Assembly (NCBI RefSeq): GCF_964355755.1
Contig: NC_092673.1
Coordinates: 5,957,001-6,021,000, forward strand
DNA length: 64,000 nucleotides
Direction of reading: 5' to 3'
Source of the DNA: Antedon mediterranea
Lineage: Eukaryota; Echinodermata; Crinoidea; Comatulida; Antedonidae
In this document: in pieces, positions 49,901 through 60,791 of the stretch
Layout: each line of letters begins with the position of its first letter
Numbering within the stretch: position 1 is the first letter of the stretch
The notes under the pieces: model-generated
Database searches by the model: none
What the model saw: the letters and a program-made list of their open reading frames with translations, nothing else
What the model was told of the DNA's origin: nothing
Position numbers and translations under genes: made by a program

Positions 49901-51008
49901 AATAGCCTAATTCCGTCCACACCCGCTTACAGTGAATGTCCATTGACCGTAGGCGTAGAACCATACAAATAATGATATGAATATACGCCTATTCAAGTGC
50001 GGTTTGAAGAAAATAAAAATCAACACGGTTAATTCTATCAATGATTAAGCCACTTGTTGTGTGTATGTGTTCACTGAACTAAATATAATTACACTTTACA
50101 GTAATAAATCAACAATCATTTACCAATAGCTTGTACGAAGCTTGAGCTCTCGGAAGTAGAGGCTTCTATTCTCAAATATTTGACCTCCATTTTTAATATC
50201 GGAAATTTTCCGCCACAGAGAATAACAACTCCCTGATAAAGGTAATCCTCTTCAATGAAAATTCCGGCTTCCTTACCGTTCATGGTTCAATGATTACACA
50301 GACTACATTGAAATTATAATTTTCGAAAGCTCTGTCTTTACGGACGGAAATACACGGCTCGACACTACATTTGCATTGTCATCCTCTGGCGTACAGCTAA
50401 AATTCTAATTCCTCATGCTACTGGACAATATTGACCAACGATAGAAATACATATACACCTGTCGGGTTAGTCAAGCATGACATGTCCACAATATACAATG
50501 GCAAGGTTTTGAATCATGTATTTATAAATATACAGAGATTCAAAACGCCCTCAAAATTCTACTGTATCTTCATTCCTCCATGTATGTATTCCTCCTCAAT
50601 GTTATATGTGTAACGATAATTAACGCTGTCCTGCAATGTTTATGCTTATACAGTACGTCACATTGCACATGCACAAATATCATGGTGTTATGCATCCAAT
50701 TAAACCATTGTTCACATAAAGTGAAGACGCGTATTGTAATCAATAAACCCCAATCGCTGTTGTATTAGCAGGGAGTTGTTAATATCAATTTACAATGGTT
50801 TATTATTACAACTTTAGGTGGTAAATGGAATTAATATAAATGATAATTGAATACGGTAGGATTGAATAGTTTATCAATTATTAGGCATCCTTCCCTTGTT
50901 AATAAATGATTCATCTAATGCAAAACCTTTTATTGTTTTTTTTTTCACAACGGATGAGTGCTTCATACATACACACATTAGGCCTACCTGGAATTAGGTT
51001 AATATCTA
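49901..51008. other. Upstream of PLA2
   Basis: The promoter of the PLA2 gene is presumably near 49,900-50,100. The possible MITE at 50,224-50,780 fills most of the rest. No gene is seen. Confidence 0.5.
50224..50780. mobile_element. Possible MITE between AACAACTCCCTG inverted repeats
   Basis: AACAACTCCCTG (50224-50235) is perfectly inverted at 50769-50780, with AAT on both sides. The interior has no coding sequence. The same repeat makes short hairpins elsewhere in the window. Confidence 0.4.
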
Positions 51009-51457
51009 GGGTATGTTCAGACCTACGGAGTTATGCTTTCGTATCACAGCCAAGGTCATATTTTAATGAGCGTCGTAAGAGCAAAGTGTTCAGATTCATT
51101 GCAACGAAGTTGCGTTACAAACGGATATGATGTCACTCGCTGGCGATTAACCAAACTCAAACACACGTATAGACCTACCTTCGTTGTTATTAAAAGTAGT
51201 AGTGGTTGGGGTAGGAGTTACAGGCCTAGACCGAACACTTGGGCTCGTCATTATCGATGGGTATTATCAGGCATACCAACCAGCCGATCGTTTTGGGGTT
51301 TGGGTTTATATTTGGTCTAGGCCTAAAATATCATTTATGGCAGAAAAATGTTCAAATCCCGTACTTGCACCGGCTCCAGACTTATTTACTCGGTCTTTCG
51401 CCGCTTTATACGACGACCCCTTCAATTTCGTTTGGATATAATTTAAATCCTTCTTTA

Positions 51458-51634
51458 TTATGAGGATGGCCCATCTGCTAACGTGTCCGCCATCTCGTTG
51501 AACACAGACATCTTGTTGCCGGTGCTTTTACCCCAGTTTTTCACTTCCAACCGATCTCTAAACTCAGGGCTTCCCCACAATGAAATAAGGTATTTTACTT
51601 CGGTTTCTCGCCAATGCGCACGCTTCGATGACAT
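51458..51634 (-). pseudogene. Broken Myb/SANT-like DNA-binding ORF of element A
   Basis: The frame starts MSSKRAHWRETEVKYLISLW, passes KNWGKSTGNKMSVFNEMADT, and stops (TAA) after LADGPSS. Beyond the stop, in another frame, similarity continues with TKLKGSSYKAAKDRVNKSGA and GFEHFSAINDILG, so a longer trihelix protein has been broken by a frameshift and a stop. Confidence 0.6.
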
Positions 51635-51885
51635 TTTAAATTAATTAATATAATAATATTAATAATAATAATAATAATACTGTATACCTAGTGTAACAAC
51701 AAACAAAAGGTATGATTTTTTTCGCACGTTCACCGATCACAACAAATGGATCAGCTTGGCTATACGATGAGGAGCACATGTCACGATGTGATGTGGCGAA
51801 TATTGTAATTTGATTGGCTAGATATCTAACCTAGGTCATATTCATCGATGCGTGACTTTCGTATTGTAAGCGACGTCCACTAAAC

Positions 51886-52722
51886 CAAAGAATATATATC
51901 ACAAGAATGAGTAATCCGCAATTTTCCCTGTAACAGTAATATTGTCCATGTGGTAGGGCGCCGCCATAAGTGTGGATGTATCTGGGATGTATACAACTTT
52001 TTGTGACGGTTTCACTAATCAAAGGCTGGACCACCGGTAGTATTTTCATGATAAAAAATGTTATCAACTACATGCCAACATCATGTTAAATACTTTTTGG
52101 ATATTTAATTGTTCGTTTTATGCAATTTATTTAGTAAAAACTGCCGTATTAAACAGTTTGCTTTATCAACCGGGCGCTACGATAGCATGACCGGGCGTGT
52201 TGGTGTTTATGCGTTTTCACGTAGGATAGTTTAATAATATTCCTATATTTAACCTGTTTCTGGTAAAACAAATAAATGTTAATGACATTTAACATTTTGT
52301 CCTATTAATAACATGTATTTTATACTAATTTATATCATAAAAACAATACTTAATTTACCGGGCGTAGAGTAGTACACGGCAATGGTAAAGAATAGGCCGT
52401 GCTGAGTAACGATTTGTTGATTTTTGGTGTTGCTGTGTTAGGCCTTTTTTGTGAACTAACTTAGCATGTTAGTAAATAATTGTTTGTAAAAGTGAATGTA
52501 CACTAGTTCGTTAATAAATATGTATTATAAAATAGTTTACAATTGCAAAACTATTATCATAATTCTATTTAATGTGACATGTATAATATCTATTAAATCA
52601 AGTCTTATTTAGTATGTATACATCCGCCCTTATGAGGGCGGGCATCACTCTCTGGAGTTTTCTGTTACAAATTTCTCATGCAAAAATCGCGGAATACTCA
52701 TTCTTGTGATATATATTCTTTG
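51886..52722. mobile_element. hAT-like non-autonomous transposon B inserted in element A
   Basis: The termini CAAAGAATATATATCACAAG and its inverse are near-perfect inverted repeats of about 30 bp. The element is flanked by ACTAAAC (51879-51885 and 52723-52729). The inverted copy of element A has a single ACTAAAC at this place, so the empty site is preserved. The CAAAG start suggests hAT, although hAT normally makes 8-bp duplications and here 7 bp match. No coding sequence is visible. Confidence 0.75.
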
Positions 52723-52864
52723 ACTAAACTCATACCTTGAGCTTTCGTAGCGTACGAAATATCAGTGTCGTACGAGGTGGCTTCCACTAATCTTTTCCTG
52801 GTTCAGACCTAAAGACTTGTACGCCGCCTACAATACGAAAGCATAACTCCGTAGGTCTGAACAG

Positions 52865-52995
52865 GGCCTGTTCAGACCTACGGAGTTATGCTTTCGTATT
52901 GTACGCGGCGTACAACTCCATAGGTCTGAACCAGGAAAAGATTAGTGGAAGCCACCTCGTACGACACTGATCTTTTGTTCGTTACGACAGCTTAA
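52865..52995 (+). mobile_element. Terminal fragment of the Harbinger-like element
   Basis: About 110 bp repeat the terminal part of the copy starting at 52,996 in direct orientation (TTCAGACCTACGGAGTTATG, then CGTACAACTCCATAGGTCTG). It lies between the two inverted copies, so three ends of the family lie side by side. Confidence 0.65.
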
Positions 52996-53994
52996 GGGCC
53001 TGTTCAGACCTACGGAGTTATGCTTTCGTATTGTACGCGGCGTACAAGTCCATAGGTCTGAACCAGGAAAAGATTAGTGGAAGCCACCTCGTACGACACT
53101 GATATTTCGTACGCTACGAAAGCTCAAGCTATGAGTTTAGTGGACGTCGCTTACAATACGAAAGTCACGCATCGATGAATATGACCTAGGTTAGATATCT
53201 AGCCAATCAAATTACAATATTCGCCACATCACATCGTGACATGTGCTCCTCACTCATCGTATAGCCAAGCTGATCCATTTGTTGTGATCGGTGTTGAACG
53301 TGCGTAAAAATCATACCTTTTGTTGTTACACTATACAGTATTATTATTAATATTATTATATTAATTAATTTAAAATGTCATCGAAGCGTGCGCATTGGCG
53401 AGAAACCGAAGTAAAATACCTTATTTCATTGTGGGGAAGCCCGAGTTCAGAGATCGGTTGGAAGTGAAAAACTGGCGTAAAAGCACCGACAACAAGATGT
53501 CTGTGTTCAACGAGATGGCGGACACGTTAGCAGATGGGCCATCCTCCTCATAAAGAAGGATTTAATATCCAAACGAAATTGAAGGGGTCGTCATATAAAG
53601 CGGCGAAAGACCGAGTAAATAAATCTAAAGCTGGTGCAAGTGCGGGATTTGAACATTTTTCTGCCATAAATGGTATTTTAGGTCATAGACCAAATATAAA
53701 CCCAAACCCCAAAACGATCGGCTGGTTGGTATGCCTGACAACCAATCGATAATGCCGAGCCTAAGTGTTCGGTCTAGGCCTGTAACTCCTAAACCAACCA
53801 CTACTACTTTTAATAACAACGAAGGTAGGTCTATGCGTGTGTTAGAGTTTGGTTAATCGCCAGCGAGTGACATCATATCCGTTTGTAACGCAACTTCGTT
53901 GCAATGAATCTGAACACTTTGCTCTTACGACGCTCATTAAAATATGACCTTGGCTGTGATACGAAAGCATAACTCTGTAGGTCTGAACATACCC
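52996..53994 (+). mobile_element. Harbinger-like element A', inverted copy with uninterrupted target site
   Basis: The inverted counterpart of 51,009-52,864 without the insertion (999 bp). Its SANT ORF starts at 53,375 but shifts frame after WGS because one base is missing. The later part (53,580-53,700) reads KLKGSSYKAAKDRVNKSKAG and GFEHFSAINGILGHRPNI. Confidence 0.65.
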
Positions 53995-54232
53995 TTAGGT
54001 ACAAGATTGGTGGACGCCGCTTATGATACGAAAGTCATGCATCAACGATTTTGACCTCTAACCAATCAAAATTACTCCTGCATACCACATGTTCGCCCAA
54101 ATCGGTGACACCTCAGTTTGAAACGAAAGCGTTAGTTAGGCAAATCTGAACATTTTTCTGTTACGACGCTAATTATAATATGACATTGCTTGTGATACGA
54201 AAGCATAACTCCATAGATCTGAACATACCCTA
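53995..54232 (+). mobile_element. Short diverged MITE sharing Harbinger-like termini
   Basis: It ends with ACGAAAGCATAACTCCATAG and GATCTGAACATACCC, the family terminus. Its inner part resembles the family (TTACGACGCTAATTATAATA) but is diverged. Confidence 0.5.
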
Positions 54233-54367
54233 ATACAGTAATCATTAATTGACACTAAATAAATATGTGCAGTGTGATATGAAACAGTAATCAATGCATT
54301 CAAATACTTGTCATATGAACCGTCGTATTTGATAATAGGCATATCATTTGTGTTTGACACAGCATGG

Positions 54368-54983
54368 ATGCCCGCCCTCACACGGACGGATGTATACAGA
54401 CTAAAGAAGACTTGATTTAAATAGACATTATACTGGTCAGATTAAATAGAATTATGATAATATATATTTTGCAATTATATAACATTTCAGAGAAAATATT
54501 TAATAACAAACTAATGCTAAATTAGTTCACAAAGAAAGTTTTAACAGCAATAACAAAAAATCAACCAATTACCCAGTGGTTTAGTTTTGCCATTGTCGCG
54601 TAGGCCTACTATGATATAAATTACTATAAAATACATGTTAAATTAAACTTTTTATTTTTGCTACTAGAAACAAGTTAAATATTGAAATACTATTAAAATA
54701 AACTATCCTTCACTGAAAACGCATCAACAACGCGCCCGGTAGTAGTTGGTTACTAAATAAATCGAACAATTAAATATCGAAAGAGCATTTAACATGATGT
54801 TATTAGCATGTAGTTGATAATATTTGTTTATCATGAAACCTTACCGGTTGTCCAGCCTTAAATTAGTGTGACCGTCACAAAAGTTATATACATCCTGGCG
54901 TGTGCGGCGTCCTACCACATGGAAAACATTACTGTTAAAGGGAAAACCGCGGATTGCTCATTCTTCTGGTATTATATTCTTTG
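54368..54983. mobile_element. Second, truncated copy of hAT-like element B (inverted)
   Basis: Read on the minus strand from 54,983 it starts CAAAGAATATAATACC and follows element B through CCATGTGGTAGGACGCCG, GACGGTCACACTAATT and TACATCCGTCCG. It ends near 54,368 without the other terminus. Confidence 0.6.
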
Positions 54984-55873
54984 GTAACACCAAAACAAAA
55001 AACAATTAACAACAACATAATATTATGTCTCCGCTGTTTATGAATATTGTTACAGTGTGTCCATGGAGGTGGTGTAGGCCTATTGTAAACTTTTTCATTT
55101 GCCGCTGCACACCTTTTTGTTGTCGAAGAATCCAGAATCAATTCCCATAAGCACTTGGTTGTACGCCGAGAGTGACGCAGTGATAATAAATTAAGGCAAA
55201 ACAAAGTACAAACATATTCTATGAGACAATATTGTAGCCTATTACTATTTATTGTAAAACTATACTTCACAAAAGTCATTTGGAAAATTAAAAGATTCAT
55301 ATACAAATAAAATGTAACAACTATTAATTGTCGGACTAATACCATTTAAAGCTCGGAATGTATAAGTGAATGTACTTTATTTAATTCCATTTTGATGGAA
55401 CTTTGTTACAAAAATGTTTCTAATTTAAAATACATTAAGACTTAACTAATTGTTGCAGCCACCACCTATTTTTTATATTAGATCATATTTCACGTGTTTG
55501 TCATAGAAACTATTATTAACACGGATTATCAATTGGTAGGACAGCAGTAACTTTACGCATATACATTTCGCATAGGAAGGAGGGGGAATATATAATTATT
55601 ATCATTACCTTAAAACAATGAATGGAATGTGATATTACACAACCATATATAGACTCAATATTATTCGTCCTCGCGCAAGTATTTTCGAGTTTTAAGTTTG
55701 TTTGGAAACAATTACAAATATAACTCGGTGATTGAATAATATTTCTGACACATTCTAAATACATCTCATATTCTTACAGTTTTATTAGTTAATTTGTCAT
55801 TTGTTATTTTCTTCCACTAAAACGATGAAAGGTATACGGTACTCATGCAGTTTGATTATGTTAAAAAATGAGA
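54984..55873. other. Intergenic stretch before the caspase 3' end
   Basis: AT-rich. A 136-codon frame (54,935-55,345, minus) overlaps a transposon terminus and shows no protein-like pattern. I see nothing else. Confidence 0.5.
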
Positions 55874-55879
55874 TTTATT
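55874..55879 (-). terminator. Polyadenylation signal of the caspase-like gene
   Basis: AATAAA on the minus strand, about 75 bases past the stop codon of the last caspase exon. Confidence 0.45.
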
Positions 55880-55950
55880 GAGCCAAGAGACAGGCCTATA
55901 ATTTGAACATTAAACATCCTTTCTTTCATATTAATAATGAAGAAATACAT

Positions 55951-58159
55951 CTATTTCAAATAAAAAAACTTCGTGAGAGTTGATGTAAAAGAAGGCATTT
56001 GTTTACCCATAATCCTAAAGTTTTCATCACAAGGATCACGGCGTGAAATCATATCATTCACTCGCGTGAGAACATCGAGTAGGTGTTCTTTTTCATAGAA
56101 GGGTTTCGCTTTTACAAACATGTAATGGAACATCCAGGCACCAACACCATCGTCACGATAGCCGCTATGACCTGAAAAAACCCCACCATATTAAATATAA
56201 CTATGTTTAAAAAAAATAATATAAATGTTTCGATTAAATACAGTAGTATCTCTCTGATATTGGATTATAAAGAAGATGTTATTGTACCTTTGCTTGTATC
56301 CTGTATAACTACCATATCAACATTTTTTGGTACAGTAACACAATAAGAATATTGTTGACCAGTATAGAAACTGACGTTACTGCCATCATCTGGCTTGCTT
56401 GGCAAACCTCTACAGGCCTGAAATATTAATACTTTTGGCTTGCCTGAAAGAAGAAGTTATTGCGAGTGAGATTTGAGTTCAAGAACTACCAGCGCTTTCT
56501 TGTTCATGTGGTTTTACCAACAACATTGTGCATGAGGGAGTACACTAATCGAAAGAATAGTCAAGTTTATTCTCTATAGTTATTGTTGGTATAGGCCTAC
56601 TTTATATACTGTACATGTCTTTACATAGACTTGTCCTAAGTCTGTTTCTTTTTTATGTTAGTCTAACAGTCGGTGTTTCAATTGTTGTCTGAATACTACA
56701 AATTGTGAGCTCATACGTATAAAACGCCATATTAGAGAGGTTTCGCAATCTTACGAATACGATAACGAAAACGGATACGTCACGCACACGTATTCGTTTT
56801 TGTTATCGTATTCGTAAGGTTGCGAAACCTCCCTATTTATCTTTTTACCTGTTTTGGTCAATTATAGACAAGGTCATGTGAACAGTTATATATATTTTCA
56901 CAATATTATGTTTACAGAAATCATAATACTAAAATATACATTTTTTAGCTATTATTGTTTCTTGTATAAAATTCTATCATACTAAAAATCAAGGATACTA
57001 CCTTAATTGTTAAATACTCACCAAGTAAGAAGTTTTCAAATTGTGAAACTATTTCATCAACTCGTACAAAGGTGTCTTCATTTACCAACTGAATATCCTC
57101 CTAAAATGAATATTACAATAGAAATAGATTTACCTAGATAAAAAATCTCAAATTAGAAATGTATGTATTGATGTAATTCAGTTTTACAGCTCACTATGTC
57201 GGTCGGTTAACACTAACTTGAGCACGCGACTGCAGCCTTGTTCCATAGTGTATCTATATTACGTAATGTACCGTACTGTATAAATGTTATGCATTGTAGG
57301 CATAGGGGATTACGGTTAATTTCAAAATTTGTAAAATAAAATAACCTTACAGAAACGAAAACTGGTTTATGCGTTACATCATCCAATACATCGTCTCCAG
57401 ATTCATCTTTTAAAGTAATTCCCTTTCCGTGACTGGATATTATCAAGAAAAAACTGGTGTAATTCTTTTCCTCTACCCTTTTTTAGCTTTCTTTATGATT
57501 TTCCACAATTCTTCACGTGTTTCTACATCTGATCGAAAATTAAGTTTGTAGTCTAATCCACCAAAAAAGTTGCAAATATTGTTTTTGTCGATATAATATT
57601 GATATTAATGAATTTCAGTTAAAAATTACAAATTATTTTATAGGCCAAATTAACTATAGGCCTAGTCTTAAAATAAACTAAAACGATATTTGGTTAAGTG
57701 AGCTTTTTTACTGCACCAAACAACACCTATGATCTCTAAACTTAGACCTACCTGCTCTAGGTTCACCAGTGTGGTCAGGCTTCTCGAAAAAGTTTGATAT
57801 GTACAGGACATATCCCCTACCACGAGGGAAGCACATGCGCTCCCGTGACATGTCAGGTTGATCTTCCTGAGAAGATAAGCCTGGTAAAGTTTGATGGCCA
57901 GACGAGGATGGATTTCTGTCGACGTCGCATGTTGGTTCAGGTTTGATCGCTTCCATAACTGATAAAAAAAGACAGTAGTTAAATCATACATCAAACAAAA
58001 ATATAATAATGGTGTAGAATAAACGAGTATTACTTCCTATTTTTAACAAACTGGTTGTATTTTGTAACACATTTGTAGGCCTATTTGTAATCAAATGTTC
58101 TATCGTATTTCTGTATTTTGTAATAACACTTTCAATAACTGTGTTCTGCTTGTCTTTCT
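55951..58159 (-). pseudogene. Caspase-like cysteine protease gene with a probable frameshift and a missing splice acceptor
   Basis: Recognisable exons are 58034-58159 (possible prodomain, no family assigned), 57752-57958 (start of the large subunit, CFPRGRGYVLYISNFFEK), about 57351-57588 (catalytic His in LIISSHGKG), 57022-57100, 56288-56443 (QACRG active-site pentapeptide with the catalytic Cys) and 55951-56171 (small subunit, GYRDDGVGAWMFHYMF, ending GKQMPSFTSTLTKFFYLK). These phases all agree except around 57351-57588. There the reading frame shifts by one base at a run of six A's, and the start has CG where an AG acceptor is expected. Caspases cleave after Asp in cell death and immunity. 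This may be a recent pseudogene, or the breaks may be assembly errors. The 5' end is not resolved. Confidence 0.8.
56734..56833. repeat. Near-perfect 100-bp foldback sequence in a caspase intron
   Basis: Arms of about 46 bases (AGGTTTCGCAATCTTACGAA, TACGATAACGAAAACG and their inverse) surround a short loop near CACGCAC. Only a few mismatches are visible. It may be a foldback MITE or the source of a hairpin transcript. Confidence 0.85.
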
Positions 58160-59442
58160 CTGGATAAAATAACAACGCATGGTGTTAAAAAGTATTGTTT
58201 GCTGTTTGGTTTATTATGTTACGTATTGTAGGAAGCTCAGGCCTAAGGCAGATTTGTACAATGTATTATGTGTGGTACAGTAAGCTTGGTGTAGTATATA
58301 CGAAGGATGTTCTTTATCAACATGTTCATCGTTATCATAACATTTGGTAAGTTATTGTGGGAGTTTAGTTGTTATATTTCAGTAGGGTATCTATATATAA
58401 ATTATGGTTAATTCTGACATAGGCGAGCACAATGCAAAAACTTCGGTACAAATCTCCGCCTTGGATACCTACCTTATCTATCCGAGATGTACCGCGAAAC
58501 GTAGATTTGATAACATTAGTGTGCACGCCGACGCTATTGTTCCATATTTATATCTTAGGAAGATATTATAAAGAGTTTTTTAACAACATTTATGATTTCA
58601 ACATTAGATTTTCCTCTCAATTTCAATTCTTCCCGGTCAAAGTAATTTCCGGGTTTAAGATAAGTTCACCTTGCAATGACCTGGTTTCAAATATTTTCTC
58701 TCTTTTAAACACAAGGGAGCAGTTAAAATAATAGATTTGACCCTAAAGGTGACTGGAAACAGGCACTTTCCATCAATCAATACAGTGTCCCTTTGGAAGA
58801 CGAAAAAAAAAATCAGATAGTAGGAGTCTTTGTTTATTTTAAAACATACTACGCGTGTGTGAAGGTACAGTAGTTAAATTATACTGCAAATTAATAAAGA
58901 TCAAATTAAATATACGTCATAAAGAATCAGAATATATTGTGGAGAATAGTATTATAAAATTACATAGGGAGATTTGATGATAAGACATTTTTCGAGTGAA
59001 ATCCCGATAGCTGAGTTTTATTGAGTAAGCTTGCAGGAATAACTGTAGGCTATCTTCCTGTGTCCCGTTAGGACCGAGATGTCTGCCCATGTTGCAAGCC
59101 GTAATGTCTTCTTTCTTGGGCCCACTCTGTTACGGCAGTTTCAAAAGATGATTAAATTAAATAATGTATTAATAATTATTAGGATGGTATTCATTTGAAT
59201 AAACGCCTCTCCAATAAAACATCACTTTGAATAATAACCCCCCCCCCCCCAACCCAACTATCCAATAAACGTCCATCCACATATTTATAATAACACAATT
59301 ATACTATTTGTAGTAGAATTCACCGCACTTATTCTTATTCTTTATATCAAACCAACAGTGTAAAACACCAATAACAGGTTGAAAATAAAAGCTAAACTAT
59401 AAAATATGAGCCAATATAATATATACAAATGAAAAAGAAAAT
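58160..59442. other. Region upstream of the caspase exons
   Basis: Further prodomain exons of the caspase would be expected here but none is convincing. A plus-strand frame of 99 codons at 58,432-58,731 is unassigned. A poly-C run lies at about 59,241. Confidence 0.4.
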
Positions 59443-60170
59443 TTAAATAATTTCATTAATAATACATTTAAATTGAGAAAAATTACAGTTAAAAATATCT
59501 AAAGAATTATTTTTTAAAATACAAGAATTGTACAATGACGAGAGTCTACAGAAAATACCATTTTTACAAACATTGACACGAGAAAATTTAACATGAAGAA
59601 AGGGTTTACTACGAAGATTACGAACAGGAACATTAAAATAAAACAACGAAACAAGATCACAATCAAACTTAGAAGTAAGACATTTATACAGGAAGTGCAA
59701 GTCCTGTCTTGCTCTCCTAGATGTCGGGGAAACAATAGGAGGCAGGTTGGCTGCTGGGCCGACAAAGCGCAAGAACTTGTTATGGGTCCGATCAATTCTG
59801 GAGGCTTGAGAAGCAGAGAGTGAATTGTAAATAATTGAACAGAAATTAAAAGATGGTTGGACGAGGGAAAGATAAAGCGCACGTTTGGTGTATGGAGAAA
59901 AATGTTTGCAATTGCGCCACATCAGCCCAAGCAGCCTATTGGCCTTTCTGACAACATGATCAACGTGTGAAATAAATGTCAGTTTACGGTCGATGAAAAT
60001 GCCGAGGTCCCGGTAAGAGTTTACACTTTCAAGGACTTCTTCTTGAACTGAGTAAGCGAAAATGATAGGTTTTTTCTTAAGAGAGCAAGACAGGACTTTG
60101 CATTTCTCGGACTTCAGGGACATTTTCCAGTCGCACTGTTATCTACAAAATTTACCAAGCATTTGTTATT
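59443..60170 (-). mobile_element. Non-LTR retrotransposon fragment: end of reverse transcriptase plus C-terminal region
   Basis: An open frame of 226 codons (59443-60123) reads MSLKSEKCKVLSCSLKKK, then VNSYRDLGIFIDRKLTFISH and LLGLMWRNCKHF, the thumb region that follows the catalytic motifs in jockey/CR1/R1-type reverse transcriptases. Similarity continues upstream past an in-frame stop to about 60,170 (DWKMSL context). The polymerase core is missing, so this is a 5'-truncated copy. The frame is intact over 680 bases, which suggests a fairly young insertion. Confidence 0.85.
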
Positions 60171-60528
60171 CTTTTTTACCACTTTTTCTACTGTATTAGA
60201 GGATTTCATTTGATTATAAATGTTACCATATTATTAAAACTAAAAAATTTAACATATATCCCTCGAATAAGCACCTCCCTCAAATGACCTCCGCCTCCCC
60301 AAAGGGCCCTACCAAACATTAAAAACTATACTTTAAAATGTTATTTATCATCTAAAACACTGTGAAACAAAGTAGTTTAGTTTTACGAATGTCAAGCATT
60401 TTCTATAATGGTAACCGACAGAAAATGTATAAGGAGAACATTATCATTCCGAGAACCATCGTCTACACTTCCTAGAGGGGGAACATTACAATATGTTAGT
60501 TTAGGCTTGGAATTCTGAAACGCGCCCT

Positions 60529-60567
60529 TATATACCATGGAGTAAAGAATTTACTCCATGTATATAC
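60529..60567. repeat. Short perfect hairpin
   Basis: TATATACCATGGAGTAAA and its inverse TTTACTCCATGTATATA flank a three-base loop, with one bulge. Confidence 0.75.
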
Positions 60568-60791
60568 TAAATAAAGGTCATTGACCCTGGATATCTGACC
60601 AATGGAATTATTATATAGTTCCGAAAGTTTTGTTTATTTTGTGACTCCTATAAGACACCATGCACGTTTATCTTTTTAGACCCAGGTGTTTGGAAGTCAT
60701 CAAATGCCACATAAAGGCCACTGACATACAGCAACTTGAAGGCTTCACATAGCGATGTGAAGATGTCACATGATTTGTTATTTTTATTGAT

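Larger units (their letters stand above)
51009..52864 (-). mobile_element. Harbinger-like non-autonomous element A, interrupted by a second transposon
   Basis: The terminal inverted repeats read GTTCAGACCTACGGAGTTAT then GCTTTCGTAT at both ends. Without the 837-bp insertion the element is about 1,012 bp, and it matches the inverted copy at 52,996-53,994 throughout. It carries a remnant of a Myb/SANT-like (trihelix) DNA-binding protein, as in Harbinger elements. No DDE transposase is present. The superfamily call rests on the Myb-like ORF and is not supported by a clean TTA/TAA target duplication. Confidence 0.65.

Noticed and set aside
54935..55345. 136-codon minus-strand frame
   Set aside because: It overlaps the terminus of a hAT-like element and has no recognisable domain.
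58432..58731. 99-codon plus-strand frame
   Set aside because: No family resemblance, no splice context and no neighbouring support. Left unassigned.
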